Under the pieces are notes generated by a model. That model was given only the letters and a program-made list of their open reading frames with translations. It did not search any database and was not told the origin of the DNA. 64,000 nucleotides of DNA, from contig NZ_JAUXYL010000049.1 of assembly GCF_030694375.1 (NCBI RefSeq), positions 1 to 64,000 of the forward strand, read 5' to 3'. The position numbers and the translations under genes were made by a program. The DNA comes from Algoriphagus sp. GTDB lineage: Bacteria > Bacteroidota > Bacteroidia > Cytophagales > Cyclobacteriaceae. Shown one piece after another: positions 8,510-18,103 of this stretch (position 1 is the stretch's first letter; each line of letters opens with the position of its first letter).

Positions 8510-10196
8510 TTCAGTGATGACTCCTTTGAAGCGATTATTTGGATTGCTCAAGGAGGAAAAAAATCAAGTGTATGCCATCTATTTCTATGCTGTACTGAAT
8601 GGCTTGGTCACCCTTTCTTTACCCTTGGGAATTCAGGCTATTTTGAATTTTATCCTCGGTGGAAGGATTAGCACCTCTTGGGTGATTTTGGTGGTTATCG
8701 TTGCACTTGGGGTTGCCTTTGGAGGGTTTTTGCAGATTTCTCAATTGCAGATTATGGAGAAATTGCAGCAACGTATATTTTCTAAATCAGGGCTTTCTAT
8801 CGCATACCGCTTGCCCAAGGTGAAGACGGAGATCATGCATGGACAGTATGCTCCGGAGATAGTTAATCGCTTTTTTGATACTGTGAATCTTCAAAAGGGC
8901 ATTGGTAAAATTTTAATTGATTTTTCGGCGGCATTACTTCAAGTGATTTTTGGTTTGCTTTTGCTAGCGATTTATCATCCATCTTTTATTCTTTTTGGAG
9001 CAGTTCTTTTTGGGATTCTATTCTTGATTTTTTATTTCACCGGGCCACGTGGTATGGAAACGGCCCTGAAAGAGTCTTCTTATAAATACCTCACTGCTTA
9101 TTGGCTGGAAGAAGTGGCCAGAACATTGAATTCCTTCAAATTGGTTGGCAGTACAAGATTACCTATTCTGAGGGCAGACAAATTAATTCAGCGCTACGTA
9201 GAATTTAGGGCCAAGCACTTCTCAGTGCTGGTTTTCCAATACAAGGTGATGATTGGATTTAAGATTCTTATTGTTACCAGCTTATTGTTTGCGGGCAGTT
9301 TGTTATTGATTAACGATCAGATTTCGATTGGCCAATTTGTAGCTGCTGAAGTAATCATTGTTTTGGTGATCAATTCGGTCGAGAAACTAATCCTATCCCT
9401 GGAAACTGTATACGACACCTTAGTGGCTGTAGAAAAGCTCGGTCAGGTGATGGATTTGGAATTGGAACATCACAACCCCTCAGAAAAAGTAATTGTAGCT
9501 GCACCCGAAGGATTAAAATACAGTATGTCCAATGTCGTTTTTCAACCACAGGATGTTGAAGAGCCTATACTGAAAAACGTTAGCCTATCAATTGAACCTG
9601 GTAGGAAAGTGGTTGTGACAGGAAAAAGCGGAAGCGGTAAAAGTGCTTTGATGGCACTTTTTTCAGGGTTGTACGAAGAGTTTGAAGGAACTGTAGCGGT
9701 CAACGATCTCTCCCTCGAATATATTAATCTGGAAAAATACAGGGGAATGGTAGGTGATTTTCTGGAGCTTCAGGAGATTTTCCATGGTTCCATTCGTGAA
9801 AATATACTAGTAGGAAGAGACTTTGATCTTTCACACTTGGAGTATATCATTGATTTGGTGGGTCTTAAAGACTATTTATATAAACTCCCCGAGGGCTTAG
9901 AGGCGATGCTTCAACCCGGAGGTCGTGGACTTTCCAAGTCATTGGCACAGAAAATTCTACTCGCCAGAGGATTTGTAGGTAAACCAAAGGCATTGATCAT
10001 GGAGAATGTTTTTCTTCATGTGGAGAAGGATGTGTTTTCCAAAATTGTGGATTACTTATTTAATGGAAACTGGACCTTGCTCATGGTTTCCAATGATGAT
10101 GAAATACTGAGCCGGGCAGATGAGGTACTCCTTATGGACTCTGGCAATATTATCTATCATGGAAGCTATGAGGGCTATAAAAACTTAACTATTTAA
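8499..10196 (+). CDS. ABC transporter permease/ATPase with degenerate nucleotide-binding domain
   Basis: The 565-residue protein has the layout of a type I exporter half-transporter: a transmembrane domain of about 320 residues followed by a nucleotide-binding domain. Together with the HlyD-like and TolC-like genes downstream it should form a tripartite type I secretion or efflux system. The Walker A motif is intact (GKSGSGKS, residues 375-382). Other catalytic motifs are not. The LSGGQ signature reads LSKSL (478-482), the Walker B end reads IMEN, with Glu502 for the usual Asp and Asn503 for the catalytic Glu, and the H-loop His is Asn532. ATP binding is plausible, but normal hydrolysis is doubtful. 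No peptidase C39 domain is present. The substrate is unknown. An internal ATG at 8517 is possible but less favoured than the overlapping ATG. Confidence 0.85.
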   Translation: MQSNSVMTPLKRLFGLLKEEKNQVYAIYFYAVLNGLVTLSLPLGIQAILNFILGGRISTSWVILVVIVALGVAFGGFLQISQLQIMEKLQQRIFSKSGLSIAYRLPKVKTEIMHGQYAPEIVNRFFDTVNLQKGIGKILIDFSAALLQVIFGLLLLAIYHPSFILFGAVLFGILFLIFYFTGPRGMETALKESSYKYLTAYWLEEVARTLNSFKLVGSTRLPILRADKLIQRYVEFRAKHFSVLVFQYKVMIGFKILIVTSLLFAGSLLLINDQISIGQFVAAEVIIVLVINSVEKLILSLETVYDTLVAVEKLGQVMDLELEHHNPSEKVIVAAPEGLKYSMSNVVFQPQDVEEPILKNVSLSIEPGRKVVVTGKSGSGKSALMALFSGLYEEFEGTVAVNDLSLEYINLEKYRGMVGDFLELQEIFHGSIRENILVGRDFDLSHLEYIIDLVGLKDYLYKLPEGLEAMLQPGGRGLSKSLAQKILLARGFVGKPKALIMENVFLHVEKDVFSKIVDYLFNGNWTLLMVSNDDEILSRADEVLLMDSGNIIYHGSYEGYKNLTI

Positions 10197-10200
10197 GGCT

Positions 10201-11556
10201 ATGTTGAATATTTCTTCTAATAAGATTCAGGAATCAATTCCATTTAGCGGCTCTAAAAGTTTGGTAATGACTCTTCCGCTAAAAGAAAATCAGCGAAGAG
10301 TAAGATTGCTCACCGGGATTTTGATTTCGGCTTTCATCATGCTATTTCTGCCTTGGACTCAAAATATCCGCTCCAAAGGATATGTCACTGCACTTAGGCC
10401 TGATCAAAGACCGCAAACTATTCACTCGATCATTGCGGGTCGAATTGAAAATTGGTATGTAGCCGAGGGTGATTATGTCGCAAAAGGAGATACAATTTTG
10501 AGGATTTCCGAAGTCAAAGACGAATATTTTGATTCCTTACTACTCCCCAGAACACAGATGCAAGTAGATGCAAAAGCATCTTCTGCAAGATCCTATGGAG
10601 ACAAGGTGAGTGCCTTAAATGATCAGATAAGAGCGCTGAGGAGAAATAATATTTTGAGAATTCAGCAAACAGAAAACAGACTCAGGATGGCTGAGCTGAA
10701 AGTTCAGTCTGATAGCATTGAATTGGTGCAGGCCAAAGTGAATTTTGATATTGGTAAATATCAACTGGAGCGAGCCGAAAATCTATTCGATGAAGGATTG
10801 AGATCATTGACAGACTTTGAGACAAGAAAATTGAAGTTTCAGGAAGTGCAGGCAAAATTGATCTCCTCCGAAAACAAATTGCTCAGCAGTAAAAATGAAC
10901 TGATCTCCGCTCGAATTGATCTGGATGCTATAGACAATGATTTCAAGGATAAATTGGCCAAAGCAGAGTCCGAAATGTATACAGCAATGTCTTCTCAGTT
11001 TGATGCCGAAGCAAGCACTACAAAGCTTGAAAATCAATATTCGAATTATGAGCGAAGAACCGGGTACAGACACATCCTTGCACCGCAGGATGGATACATT
11101 GCCAAGGCCATACAAGTGGGGATAGGAGAGACGATAAAGGAAGGAGATCCAATCGTCAATATTGTACCTGCAAATGCCGAGTTGGCTGTGGAAATGTACG
11201 TGCAGCCGGTGGATCTTCCACTGGTGAAAGTAGGGAATAAGGTTCGTTTCATATTTGATGGCTGGCCAGCTATCGTTTTCTCTGGTTGGCCACAGATTTC
11301 AAATGGGACCTTTGGAGGGGTGGTTATTGCAATTGATCAGTTTGCAGGTCCAAATAACCAATATCGGGTATTGGTGATGGAAGATCCTGAAGAAGACGCA
11401 TGGCCTGATTTGCTTAGGATTGGTTCCGGAGCTGATGGAATCGCGCTCTTTAATGATGTGCCGGTTTGGTACGAAATCTGGCGGCAACTCAATGGTTTCC
11501 CGGCTGACTATTATACTCAAGAACAAAAAGATCAAGCTGCATCATCCAAAAAATGA
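10201..11556 (+). CDS. HlyD-type membrane-fusion (adaptor) protein
   Basis: The protein has one transmembrane segment (about residues 31-50, LLTGILISAFIMLFLPW). A biotinyl-lipoyl-like half follows (AGRIENWYVAEGDYVAKGDTIL), then a long coiled-coil hairpin between about residues 125 and 290, and the second lipoyl half (ILAPQDGYIAKAIQVGIGETIKEGD). This is the periplasmic adaptor of tripartite exporters. It lies 4 bp after the ABC gene and overlaps the TolC-like gene by 4 bp (ATGA), so the three components are translated together. Confidence 0.92.
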   Translation: MLNISSNKIQESIPFSGSKSLVMTLPLKENQRRVRLLTGILISAFIMLFLPWTQNIRSKGYVTALRPDQRPQTIHSIIAGRIENWYVAEGDYVAKGDTILRISEVKDEYFDSLLLPRTQMQVDAKASSARSYGDKVSALNDQIRALRRNNILRIQQTENRLRMAELKVQSDSIELVQAKVNFDIGKYQLERAENLFDEGLRSLTDFETRKLKFQEVQAKLISSENKLLSSKNELISARIDLDAIDNDFKDKLAKAESEMYTAMSSQFDAEASTTKLENQYSNYERRTGYRHILAPQDGYIAKAIQVGIGETIKEGDPIVNIVPANAELAVEMYVQPVDLPLVKVGNKVRFIFDGWPAIVFSGWPQISNGTFGGVVIAIDQFAGPNNQYRVLVMEDPEEDAWPDLLRIGSGADGIALFNDVPVWYEIWRQLNGFPADYYTQEQKDQAASSKK

Positions 11557-12941
11557 AAAAACTGACGCTGATTTTATTGGTGATTTTTTGGCCGCTGTTC
11601 GCAAAAGCTCAAGATACCCTCAAACTCAAATTTGAGGAGTATATGGAGTGGGTTCGTCTTTATCATCCTGTGTCTTCTCAGGCTGAGTTGAATCTTCGCT
11701 TTGGTCAAATGGAATTAATGCAGGCAAGAGGGGCATTTGATCCTCTGATCTACGGTAATCTTGATAAAAAGCAATTCAAAGAATCAACTTATTACGACAA
11801 AAGAGAGGCTGGAATAAGTATTCCAACATGGATGGGTGTGGAGTTAAATGGTGTATTTGAACAGAATTCAGGAAATTTTCTAAACCCTGAGGCCGCTGTT
11901 CCATCCAATGGATTGCTTGCGGCGGGTGCTTCTGTAAACTTAGGTCAGGGTTTGATTTTGGATCAAAGAAGAGCGTCCTTACGTCAGGCACAAATCTTTC
12001 AGCAATCCAGTGAGGTGGAGCGCGTCAGGCTTTTGAACGAATTAAACCTTGCTGCCACAGCCATGTATTGGAAGTGGGCATTGGCTTATGAGAATTTGAA
12101 TGTGCTGAGAGAGGGGGTGGAACTGGCTGCTTCACGATTCAATTATGTCAAGCGGAGCTTTGAACAGGGAGATTTTGCAGCAATAGACACTGTAGAAGCT
12201 TTTTCTCAATTATTGAATCGTCAATACCGACTTCAAGAGACTGAAAACTCGTTTTTCGCCACGACTCAGGAGCTAAATACCTTTCTCTGGAATGAAGATG
12301 GAAATCCGATGACTTTGGGTGCGGGAATTGTCCCCGAGAGTTTATTCGAAGAGTTTACTTCTTATCCGGATTTTGAAGAATTGCGTACACTGGTCATAAA
12401 TCATCCCGAATTATTGATCACGGACTTTGAGTTGGCGAGTTTGGATGTGGAACGACGGCTGAAAGGTCAGGAGATGCTTCCTACAGTTAAACTTAAGTAC
12501 AACTTTCTGAGTGAAACTCTTTCGCAGTTTGACGAGTCGCCATTCTATGAAAATAATTACAAATGGGGACTGTCGGTATATACCCCCTTACTTTGGAGAA
12601 AATCCCGAGGAGCGTTTGGATTGGCAAAAGCCAAAATTGATTTCAAGCAAAACTCAAGAGATCTAAAGGAAATCCAGCTGAGGATGAAACTGGAAGCAGA
12701 ACTAAATAACTGGAGGACTTTGAATCTCCAACTGCTTACTTTCACTGAAAATGTTAAAAGTCTCCAAGCCCTGCTTACCGGAGAAATCCGAAGGTTCCAG
12801 ATGGGAGAATCAAGTTTGTTTCTGGTGAACGCCCGGGAGGTTTCAGTTTTTGACTCTCGTGTCACACTGAATGATCTTGCTTCCAAACTCAGGATTTCTT
12901 ATGCAAAAACACGATATGCAGCAGGTATAGGGTTTGATTAA
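11553..12941 (+). CDS. TolC-like outer-membrane efflux channel
   Basis: The 462-residue protein has a cleaved signal peptide (cleavage near AKA-QD, about residue 20) and two related halves rich in long amphipathic helices, as in the outer-membrane efflux family. It is the outer-membrane exit duct for the ABC/HlyD pair and overlaps the HlyD gene by an ATGA. The operon ends here: the converging uxaB gene stops 13 bp downstream. Confidence 0.88.
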   Translation: MKKLTLILLVIFWPLFAKAQDTLKLKFEEYMEWVRLYHPVSSQAELNLRFGQMELMQARGAFDPLIYGNLDKKQFKESTYYDKREAGISIPTWMGVELNGVFEQNSGNFLNPEAAVPSNGLLAAGASVNLGQGLILDQRRASLRQAQIFQQSSEVERVRLLNELNLAATAMYWKWALAYENLNVLREGVELAASRFNYVKRSFEQGDFAAIDTVEAFSQLLNRQYRLQETENSFFATTQELNTFLWNEDGNPMTLGAGIVPESLFEEFTSYPDFEELRTLVINHPELLITDFELASLDVERRLKGQEMLPTVKLKYNFLSETLSQFDESPFYENNYKWGLSVYTPLLWRKSRGAFGLAKAKIDFKQNSRDLKEIQLRMKLEAELNNWRTLNLQLLTFTENVKSLQALLTGEIRRFQMGESSLFLVNAREVSVFDSRVTLNDLASKLRISYAKTRYAAGIGFD

Positions 12942-12954
12942 CTCATTGATAAAT

Positions 12955-14265
12955 TTATACTTCTGTCAGTTTAGTGTAAGCTAAATCGAATGCTGCATCC
13001 CAATTCAGTTGCAACCAGTGTGAAAGAGAAAGCTTGAGATTGTCCAGTTCAGTTTGATTTTTTGAAACATTCTGAAACCATAAGACGATGTCATTACTGT
13101 CTCGGATTTTGTCCGGATGCCTGAGGTAAAATAGAAGCAGTGAAATCAGACAGTAACTTAGTTTTTGAGGGTAATAGCCAAAGGAAGCCCGATAATCCAA
13201 TAGAATGGGGATAATGCGGCTCTTTGCTTTTGAGATACTGTTAAGTGAAATATCACTCAGTTTGTGTGAAACAAACGGATTTTTGAATCGATCAATAACC
13301 TCTTTCCCGTATTTTTTTAAATCATCTGGATTCAGGTTTAGACTAGGGATGATTTCTTTCGCAATCATTTCCAGAAGGAAACTTTCTCGCTCCGGGCTTG
13401 CTATCCAGTCTCCGACGGTTTTGATATTCAATAACTGTCCATGGCCCGTCATTGCGGTGTGTGAGGCGTTTAGTATCCTGACTTTCCTCAAGGAATACCC
13501 TGAAATATCCTCCTCCAAGATTACCTCGGAATTACTTTCCAAAAAGGGGAGATGAACTCTAACAGAAGCCGGCCCCTCTATGGCCCAAAGTGCAAAGGGT
13601 TCAGCTTGGACAAGAAAAGGATCTTTTTCTTTTAAAGGTAAATTAAGGTGAGAAGGAAACCCAGGTACAATTCTGTCTACCAATGAATTAAGAAATATAA
13701 CTTTTCCTTTTATCCATGAATTGAATTCTTTTGGAAGATTCCAGTTTTTAGAGTGGCCTAGGACAAAACCTTTTAGAAGCTCGCCATTTTGAGGAAGTAA
13801 TTCGCAGGGTAAGATTACAGTATCTGCCTCAGGGATTAGCAGAAATCTTCTGTATAGCCACTGGGTCATTCTTCCCGCAAAGGATTCCGCAAATTTTTCA
13901 AAAGGACCTTCCTCTTTCCATACCATTCCGGCTTCTGTTACATTGGAAATAATCCATTTTAGATGTGGAGAGTGTGCAAATTCAAAAAACTTCTCCTGCT
14001 CCAAAGGCAGACTTAGCCCATCTTTGATGCAATTAATTTTTTGAATTGATTCAATTTTGTGTCCGTCCTTATAACCCGCAACCAATAGATGGTATTCATA
14101 ATTTTGAGCGGCTAATTTAGCGATGGTATTTCCTGAAGTAGATTGTATGAGACAGACATTCAATTGTTTGCCTGATTCATTCAAATCTTGAACCATTGAA
14201 CCAATAAATGCTCTTAGGAAATTTCCTGTACCAAATTGCAGGATTTGTATTTCGGGATTTGCCAT
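12955..14265 (-). CDS. uxaB: Tagaturonate reductase (altronate oxidoreductase)
   Basis: The enzyme reduces D-tagaturonate to D-altronate with NADH in galacturonate catabolism. The N-terminal motif QFGTGNFLRAF is the Rossmann entry of the mannitol dehydrogenase family. The segments ILPCELLPQNGELLKGFVLG and FLNSLVDRIVPGFP match tagaturonate reductases better than mannitol or fructuronate enzymes. The C-terminal helical domain contains the catalytic region around SHKLSDIS. The ATG at 14265 gives the natural start (MANPEIQILQ). The genes for altronate dehydratase, KDG kinase and KDPG aldolase lie within 5 kb and complete the lower pathway, which supports this substrate over mannonate. Confidence 0.85.
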   Translation of the reverse strand: MANPEIQILQFGTGNFLRAFIGSMVQDLNESGKQLNVCLIQSTSGNTIAKLAAQNYEYHLLVAGYKDGHKIESIQKINCIKDGLSLPLEQEKFFEFAHSPHLKWIISNVTEAGMVWKEEGPFEKFAESFAGRMTQWLYRRFLLIPEADTVILPCELLPQNGELLKGFVLGHSKNWNLPKEFNSWIKGKVIFLNSLVDRIVPGFPSHLNLPLKEKDPFLVQAEPFALWAIEGPASVRVHLPFLESNSEVILEEDISGYSLRKVRILNASHTAMTGHGQLLNIKTVGDWIASPERESFLLEMIAKEIIPSLNLNPDDLKKYGKEVIDRFKNPFVSHKLSDISLNSISKAKSRIIPILLDYRASFGYYPQKLSYCLISLLLFYLRHPDKIRDSNDIVLWFQNVSKNQTELDNLKLSLSHWLQLNWDAAFDLAYTKLTEV

Positions 14266-14310
14266 GTTCAAAGTTTTTAACTACTTAGTAGGTGTAAAAT
14301 AATCACCACT

Positions 14311-14592
14311 ATGTCAGCCTTTGTTTTAGTAGAAGTTAATATTCAAGATCCTGAACTTTACGAAGAATACAAAAAATTAACACCCGCAAGTGTAGAAGCC
14401 TACCAAGGGAAGTTTGTGATCCGGGGTAATCCCATTCAAGTCATGGAAGGTGAGTGGAATTTCGACCGCCTGGTACTTTTGGAGTTCCCGAGCAAAGCCA
14501 TTGCCTTGGAATGGTATAATTCCAAGGAATATCAAATTGCCAAGAAAATTAGAGAAAAAGCCTCTTCGGCAAACATTTTTATTGTCGGATAA
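14311..14592 (+). CDS. DUF1330 family protein
   Basis: The 93-residue protein has the dimeric ferredoxin-like fold pattern of DUF1330 (LVEVNIQDPELYEEYKKL, then GGN/RGNPIQVMEGEW and FPSKAIALEWYNSKEYQ). The family has no established reaction; related folds act as small monooxygenases or isomerases. It diverges from uxaB with 45 bp between the start codons, so it could share regulation with uronate genes, but this is only positional. Confidence 0.85.
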   Translation: MSAFVLVEVNIQDPELYEEYKKLTPASVEAYQGKFVIRGNPIQVMEGEWNFDRLVLLEFPSKAIALEWYNSKEYQIAKKIREKASSANIFIVG

Positions 14593-14731
14593 TTTATTTG
14601 GCATTTTTATTGGTGTGAATAACAAATAAGATGCTTTTTGTTGAAAAGCAATCTTAGATCACTTAACAGTTAATTATTGAAATAATTAAATAAACATTAA
14701 AAAAATTTTATCACCCCAACCGAATAATTCT

Positions 14732-15373
14732 ATGAAACAAATCAAACTAAAATTATTGGGACTTGTTCTGATAAGTAGTATTGTCCTTTCCTCATGCATG
14801 TCAGAGGCAGAGACACCAGTGATTAATGAATTACTGACAAATGAGTCCACTGGAGTAGTTCCAGGAGGTGAGAATTTTAGAAAAGGATCAGAATATAATT
14901 ATTCAGAAGAATTTTCCAATCAATTGTTCAGTGTTGAATATATAGGAGATAATCCTTTAGGGATAGCTTTTTTTCCGGGCACAGGCACTGGAATGGCAAA
15001 TCGAATGGGAAAAGCAAGCTCTTTTCTGAATCAGCTGGCAATTATTGACCCTAACACAGGTGGAATTATAACAATTAATGCACCAGTAACACAGTTTTTT
15101 ACAAACGAGCTAGCAAGTTTAGGACTCACTGAGATACCTGATGAAGTAAGTTCATTGACCACTGATGGTAAAGGAAATGCAATTTGGTTTAAAAATATCA
15201 AGAATATTACCACATCTATCTCTGAAACTTTGACTGAATTTGAAGCAGAAGTTGAAGTTATTGGAGGCAATGGACGGTTTTCAAAATCAAGTGGTAAAGG
15301 TATAGTAAAAGGAACTTTTAATCCCATGACAGGAAAAGGTTCAAGTGTTTTACAGGCTAGAATAAATTATTAA
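14732..15373 (+). CDS. Lipoprotein of unknown function
   Basis: The 213-residue product has a type II signal peptide with lipobox VLSSC (Cys22). The mature part is beta-rich. Its end, GGNGRFSKSSGKGIVKGTFNP, resembles the glycine-rich strand pairs seen in allene-oxide-cyclase-like and dirigent-like barrels, but the resemblance is weak and no family is claimed. It stands alone between uronate genes, with a strong terminator 20 bp after its stop. Codon use is somewhat richer in A than its neighbours. Confidence 0.6.
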   Translation: MKQIKLKLLGLVLISSIVLSSCMSEAETPVINELLTNESTGVVPGGENFRKGSEYNYSEEFSNQLFSVEYIGDNPLGIAFFPGTGTGMANRMGKASSFLNQLAIIDPNTGGIITINAPVTQFFTNELASLGLTEIPDEVSSLTTDGKGNAIWFKNIKNITTSISETLTEFEAEVEVIGGNGRFSKSSGKGIVKGTFNPMTGKGSSVLQARINY

Positions 15374-15391
15374 TCACCCTGAGTAAAGTAC

Positions 15392-15425
15392 AAAAGCGGC
15401 CTTGGATTCCAAGTGCCGCTTTTTT
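15392..15425. terminator. Bidirectional intrinsic terminator between the lipoprotein gene and uxaA
   Basis: The outer stem AAAAGCGGC/GCCGCTTTT is stacked on an inner stem CTTGG/CCAAG with loop ATT, giving a long hairpin flanked by A and T tracts. It ends the + strand lipoprotein gene and the converging uxaA. Confidence 0.9.
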
Positions 15426-15428
15426 GTT

Positions 15429-17063
15429 TTATAGCGAGACCCCGCGTTTCCATGGGATGAAATCATAGTTTCTATTCTGTTCGGCCTTGGTTTTTATTTC
15501 CCCACTTGCCACTTGAATAATCAGATTCAGGAGTTTGTCTCCGCAACTTTCGATCGAATCTTCGCCTGTAATCACAGTACCCGAGTTGAAGTCAATGATG
15601 TCGGGCATCCGGTTTGTCAGTTTATGATTGGTGGCTACCTTGATGACCGGACAGATGGGATTGCCGGTAGGAGTACCAAGTCCGGTAGTAAATAAAATGA
15701 TGTTTGCTCCACTTCCGGCTAAACCTGTAGTACTTTCCACGTCATTTCCCGGAGTACAAAGCAAATTTAATCCGGGGGTTTTCAGGTATTCGGTATAATC
15801 CAAAATGTCTGAAACTGGCGCTGTTCCTCCTTTTTTAGCCGCCCCACATGATTTGATGGCGTCAGTCAGAAGTCCGTCTTTGATATTTCCCGGACTTGGA
15901 TTCATATCGAAGCCACTGCCCACTCGCTTTGCGGCAGCATTATAAGTCTCCATCAAATGAACAAACTTATTGGCCAATCCCTCGGTTTTGCAGCGGTTGA
16001 TGAGGTTTTGTTCTGCACCGCAGAGCTCAGGAAACTCAGATAAGATAGCAGCCCCGCCAAGCGCTACAATCAGATCAGAAACTCTTCCCAAGGTTGGATT
16101 TGCAGATATTCCCGAAAAACCATCCGAACCGCCGCATTCCAGCCCGATGACGAGTTTGTTTAAAGGAAAAGGCTGTCGAGCTATTTTGTTGGCCTCAATT
16201 AGACCTTTAAAAGTCTCTGTAATCGCCTTTTGGATTAATTGTTCAGTCGTTCCCTCTTGCTGCTGATCACAAAGAATTACAGTTTTTGGCTCACCTTTTT
16301 GAATAAGCGATAGCTTTTCCATCAAGATACTTGCTTGGGCATTTTGGCAGCCCAGACTTAGGACTGTGGCCCCAGCTACATTAGGGTGATTGATATAGCC
16401 GGCAAGTAGGGCACAAAGGGACTCCGCGTCCTGCCGGGTTCCTCCACATCCCATATCGTGAGTGAGAAATCGGATTCCGTCCAGGTTTTGGAAAATTCGT
16501 CTGGGACTGAACCCGGATTTTTGCGGAACCGTTTCCGTAATTTTTTCATACTGAAGGCCGGAAATCAGGTTTTTGATCTGAATCTCGTAGGGATTGGGAC
16601 TGCTAAAACCTAGGGCATTTTCAAATGCTTCCTGAAGTAATTTCACATTTGTGTTTTCACAAAAAACCAATGGTAAAACTAGCCAATAATTTGCCGTACC
16701 TACCTGATTGTCAGATCTTTTATATCCCATAAATGTCTTCTTTTCCCAGTCTGAAATATTTGGGGGAGTCCAGCTGAATTTGCCTGGATTTAGGGTGTAT
16801 TCGCGGGTTTTGTGATGAATATTGGCAAGTGTGATCGGGTAGCCTTTGGAGATGGCTTGTGTCGCTTCACCCACTATGGTACCATACATGAGAATATCCT
16901 CGCCTGGCTTAAAATCCCGCATGGCAAACTTGTGTTTTGCTGAGACAAAATCCTGAATTTCAAGCTCTATGTCGTTTAAGACTACTTTTTGGCCGGGTTG
17001 AAGATCCGAGAGCGCTACTCCAACATTGTCTGTGGGGTCGAGAAGCAGGGTGGTATTGTTCAT
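15429..17063 (-). CDS. uxaA: Altronate dehydratase
   Basis: The enzyme dehydrates D-altronate to 2-keto-3-deoxygluconate. The N-terminal 90 residues form the SAF domain of UxaA. The C-terminal part has the conserved metal-site regions CGGTRQDAESLCALLAGYI and LECGGSDGFSGISANP, and THDMGCG. The ATG at 17063 was chosen because it lies directly before the SAF domain (MNNTTLLLDPTDNV), has AAGGAT about six bases upstream, and leaves 47 bp to the divergent kdgK start. A longer frame reaching 17111 would touch the kdgK start codon and is rejected. The divergent arrangement with kdgK-eda suggests a shared uronate-responsive control region. Confidence 0.93.
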   Translation of the reverse strand: MNNTTLLLDPTDNVGVALSDLQPGQKVVLNDIELEIQDFVSAKHKFAMRDFKPGEDILMYGTIVGEATQAISKGYPITLANIHHKTREYTLNPGKFSWTPPNISDWEKKTFMGYKRSDNQVGTANYWLVLPLVFCENTNVKLLQEAFENALGFSSPNPYEIQIKNLISGLQYEKITETVPQKSGFSPRRIFQNLDGIRFLTHDMGCGGTRQDAESLCALLAGYINHPNVAGATVLSLGCQNAQASILMEKLSLIQKGEPKTVILCDQQQEGTTEQLIQKAITETFKGLIEANKIARQPFPLNKLVIGLECGGSDGFSGISANPTLGRVSDLIVALGGAAILSEFPELCGAEQNLINRCKTEGLANKFVHLMETYNAAAKRVGSGFDMNPSPGNIKDGLLTDAIKSCGAAKKGGTAPVSDILDYTEYLKTPGLNLLCTPGNDVESTTGLAGSGANIILFTTGLGTPTGNPICPVIKVATNHKLTNRMPDIIDFNSGTVITGEDSIESCGDKLLNLIIQVASGEIKTKAEQNRNYDFIPWKRGVSL

Positions 17064-17110
17064 AATTTTTATCCTTAACTTGTTCAAATTAGAGAAAAAA
17101 ATATTCTTCA

Positions 17111-18103
17111 ATGAAGAAAATTGTCACGCTAGGAGAGGTAATGCTGAGACTTTCACCTCCCGGAAATCAACGTTTTTTCCAGACTCATTCCTTTGATGTG
17201 GAATTTGGCGGATCTGAAGCCAATGTCGGTGCTTCCTTGGCCTATTGGGGAATGCATGTTGCACATCTGACCGCGTTTCCAGACAATGAAATTGGCTGGG
17301 CCGCTTCTGGTCAGCTTCGCAAAAATGGAATCGATACCCGATATATTCATCATTTGCCAGGCAGGATGGGTGTATACTATCTCGAGCAAGGGGCCATGCA
17401 GCGGAGCTCACAGGTGATCTACGACCGGGTAAATTCTGTCTTTTCAAATTTTGATGGGAAAAACCTGAATTGGGACGAGGTTTTTGATGGAGTGGATTGG
17501 TTCCACTGGTCAGGTATCACGCCTGCTTTATCCAAAAAGTGCGCTGATCTTACACTTAAATCTCTTCAGGAAGCAAGGAAAAGAGGAATTACTGTCAGTG
17601 GTGATCTCAACTATCGAAGCAACCTTTGGCAATTTGGTAAGCAACCCCATGAGGTTATGCCGGACTTGATGAAACTCACGAATGTGATTATCGCAGGTTC
17701 AAGGGATTTTAAACAATGCCTGAATGAAGATTTCAAAAGTTTCAATGAGGTGAAAAGTATGGCTTTTCACAGATTTCCTGAGCTGGAGTTCATTGTGAAA
17801 ACGGACCGAATCTCCCATAGTTCTTCGAACAATACGATTTCAGCCACACTTTTTGGAAGTAAAAAAACCTATTCGTCCAAAGCCTATGAGCTCACTCATA
17901 TTGTGGATCGTGTTGGTACGGGCGATGCATTTGCCGGTGGACTGATCTATGGTTTACTGCATTTCAAACCCAAAGAAGCAATTGAATTTGCAATGGCAGC
18001 CGGAGCAATCAAGCACAGTGTACCCGGAGATGTATTACTCTGTTCCCTTCAAGAAATCAATGAACTGGCAAGCGGTGAAGCTGTCGGCAAAATCAAACGT
18101 TAA
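17111..18103 (+). CDS. kdgK: 2-keto-3-deoxygluconate kinase (PfkB family)
   Basis: The kinase phosphorylates 2-keto-3-deoxygluconate to KDPG. It has the ribokinase N-terminal GGSEANVGASLAYWG motif (substrate and glycine-rich region), a central lid, and the ATP-site signature DRVGTGDAFAGGLIYG with the catalytic Asp. At 330 residues its length fits sugar kinases of the KdgK type. The stop codon shares one base with the eda start codon, so the two are coupled, and it diverges from uxaA. That context makes KDG a better substrate assignment than ribose or fructose. Confidence 0.9.
   Translation: MKKIVTLGEVMLRLSPPGNQRFFQTHSFDVEFGGSEANVGASLAYWGMHVAHLTAFPDNEIGWAASGQLRKNGIDTRYIHHLPGRMGVYYLEQGAMQRSSQVIYDRVNSVFSNFDGKNLNWDEVFDGVDWFHWSGITPALSKKCADLTLKSLQEARKRGITVSGDLNYRSNLWQFGKQPHEVMPDLMKLTNVIIAGSRDFKQCLNEDFKSFNEVKSMAFHRFPELEFIVKTDRISHSSSNNTISATLFGSKKTYSSKAYELTHIVDRVGTGDAFAGGLIYGLLHFKPKEAIEFAMAAGAIKHSVPGDVLLCSLQEINELASGEAVGKIKR

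Noticed and set aside
10804..11115. A 103-codon - strand open frame inside the HlyD-like gene
   Set aside because: It is a shadow of the coiled-coil region; the + strand gene has clear family features and coupled starts.
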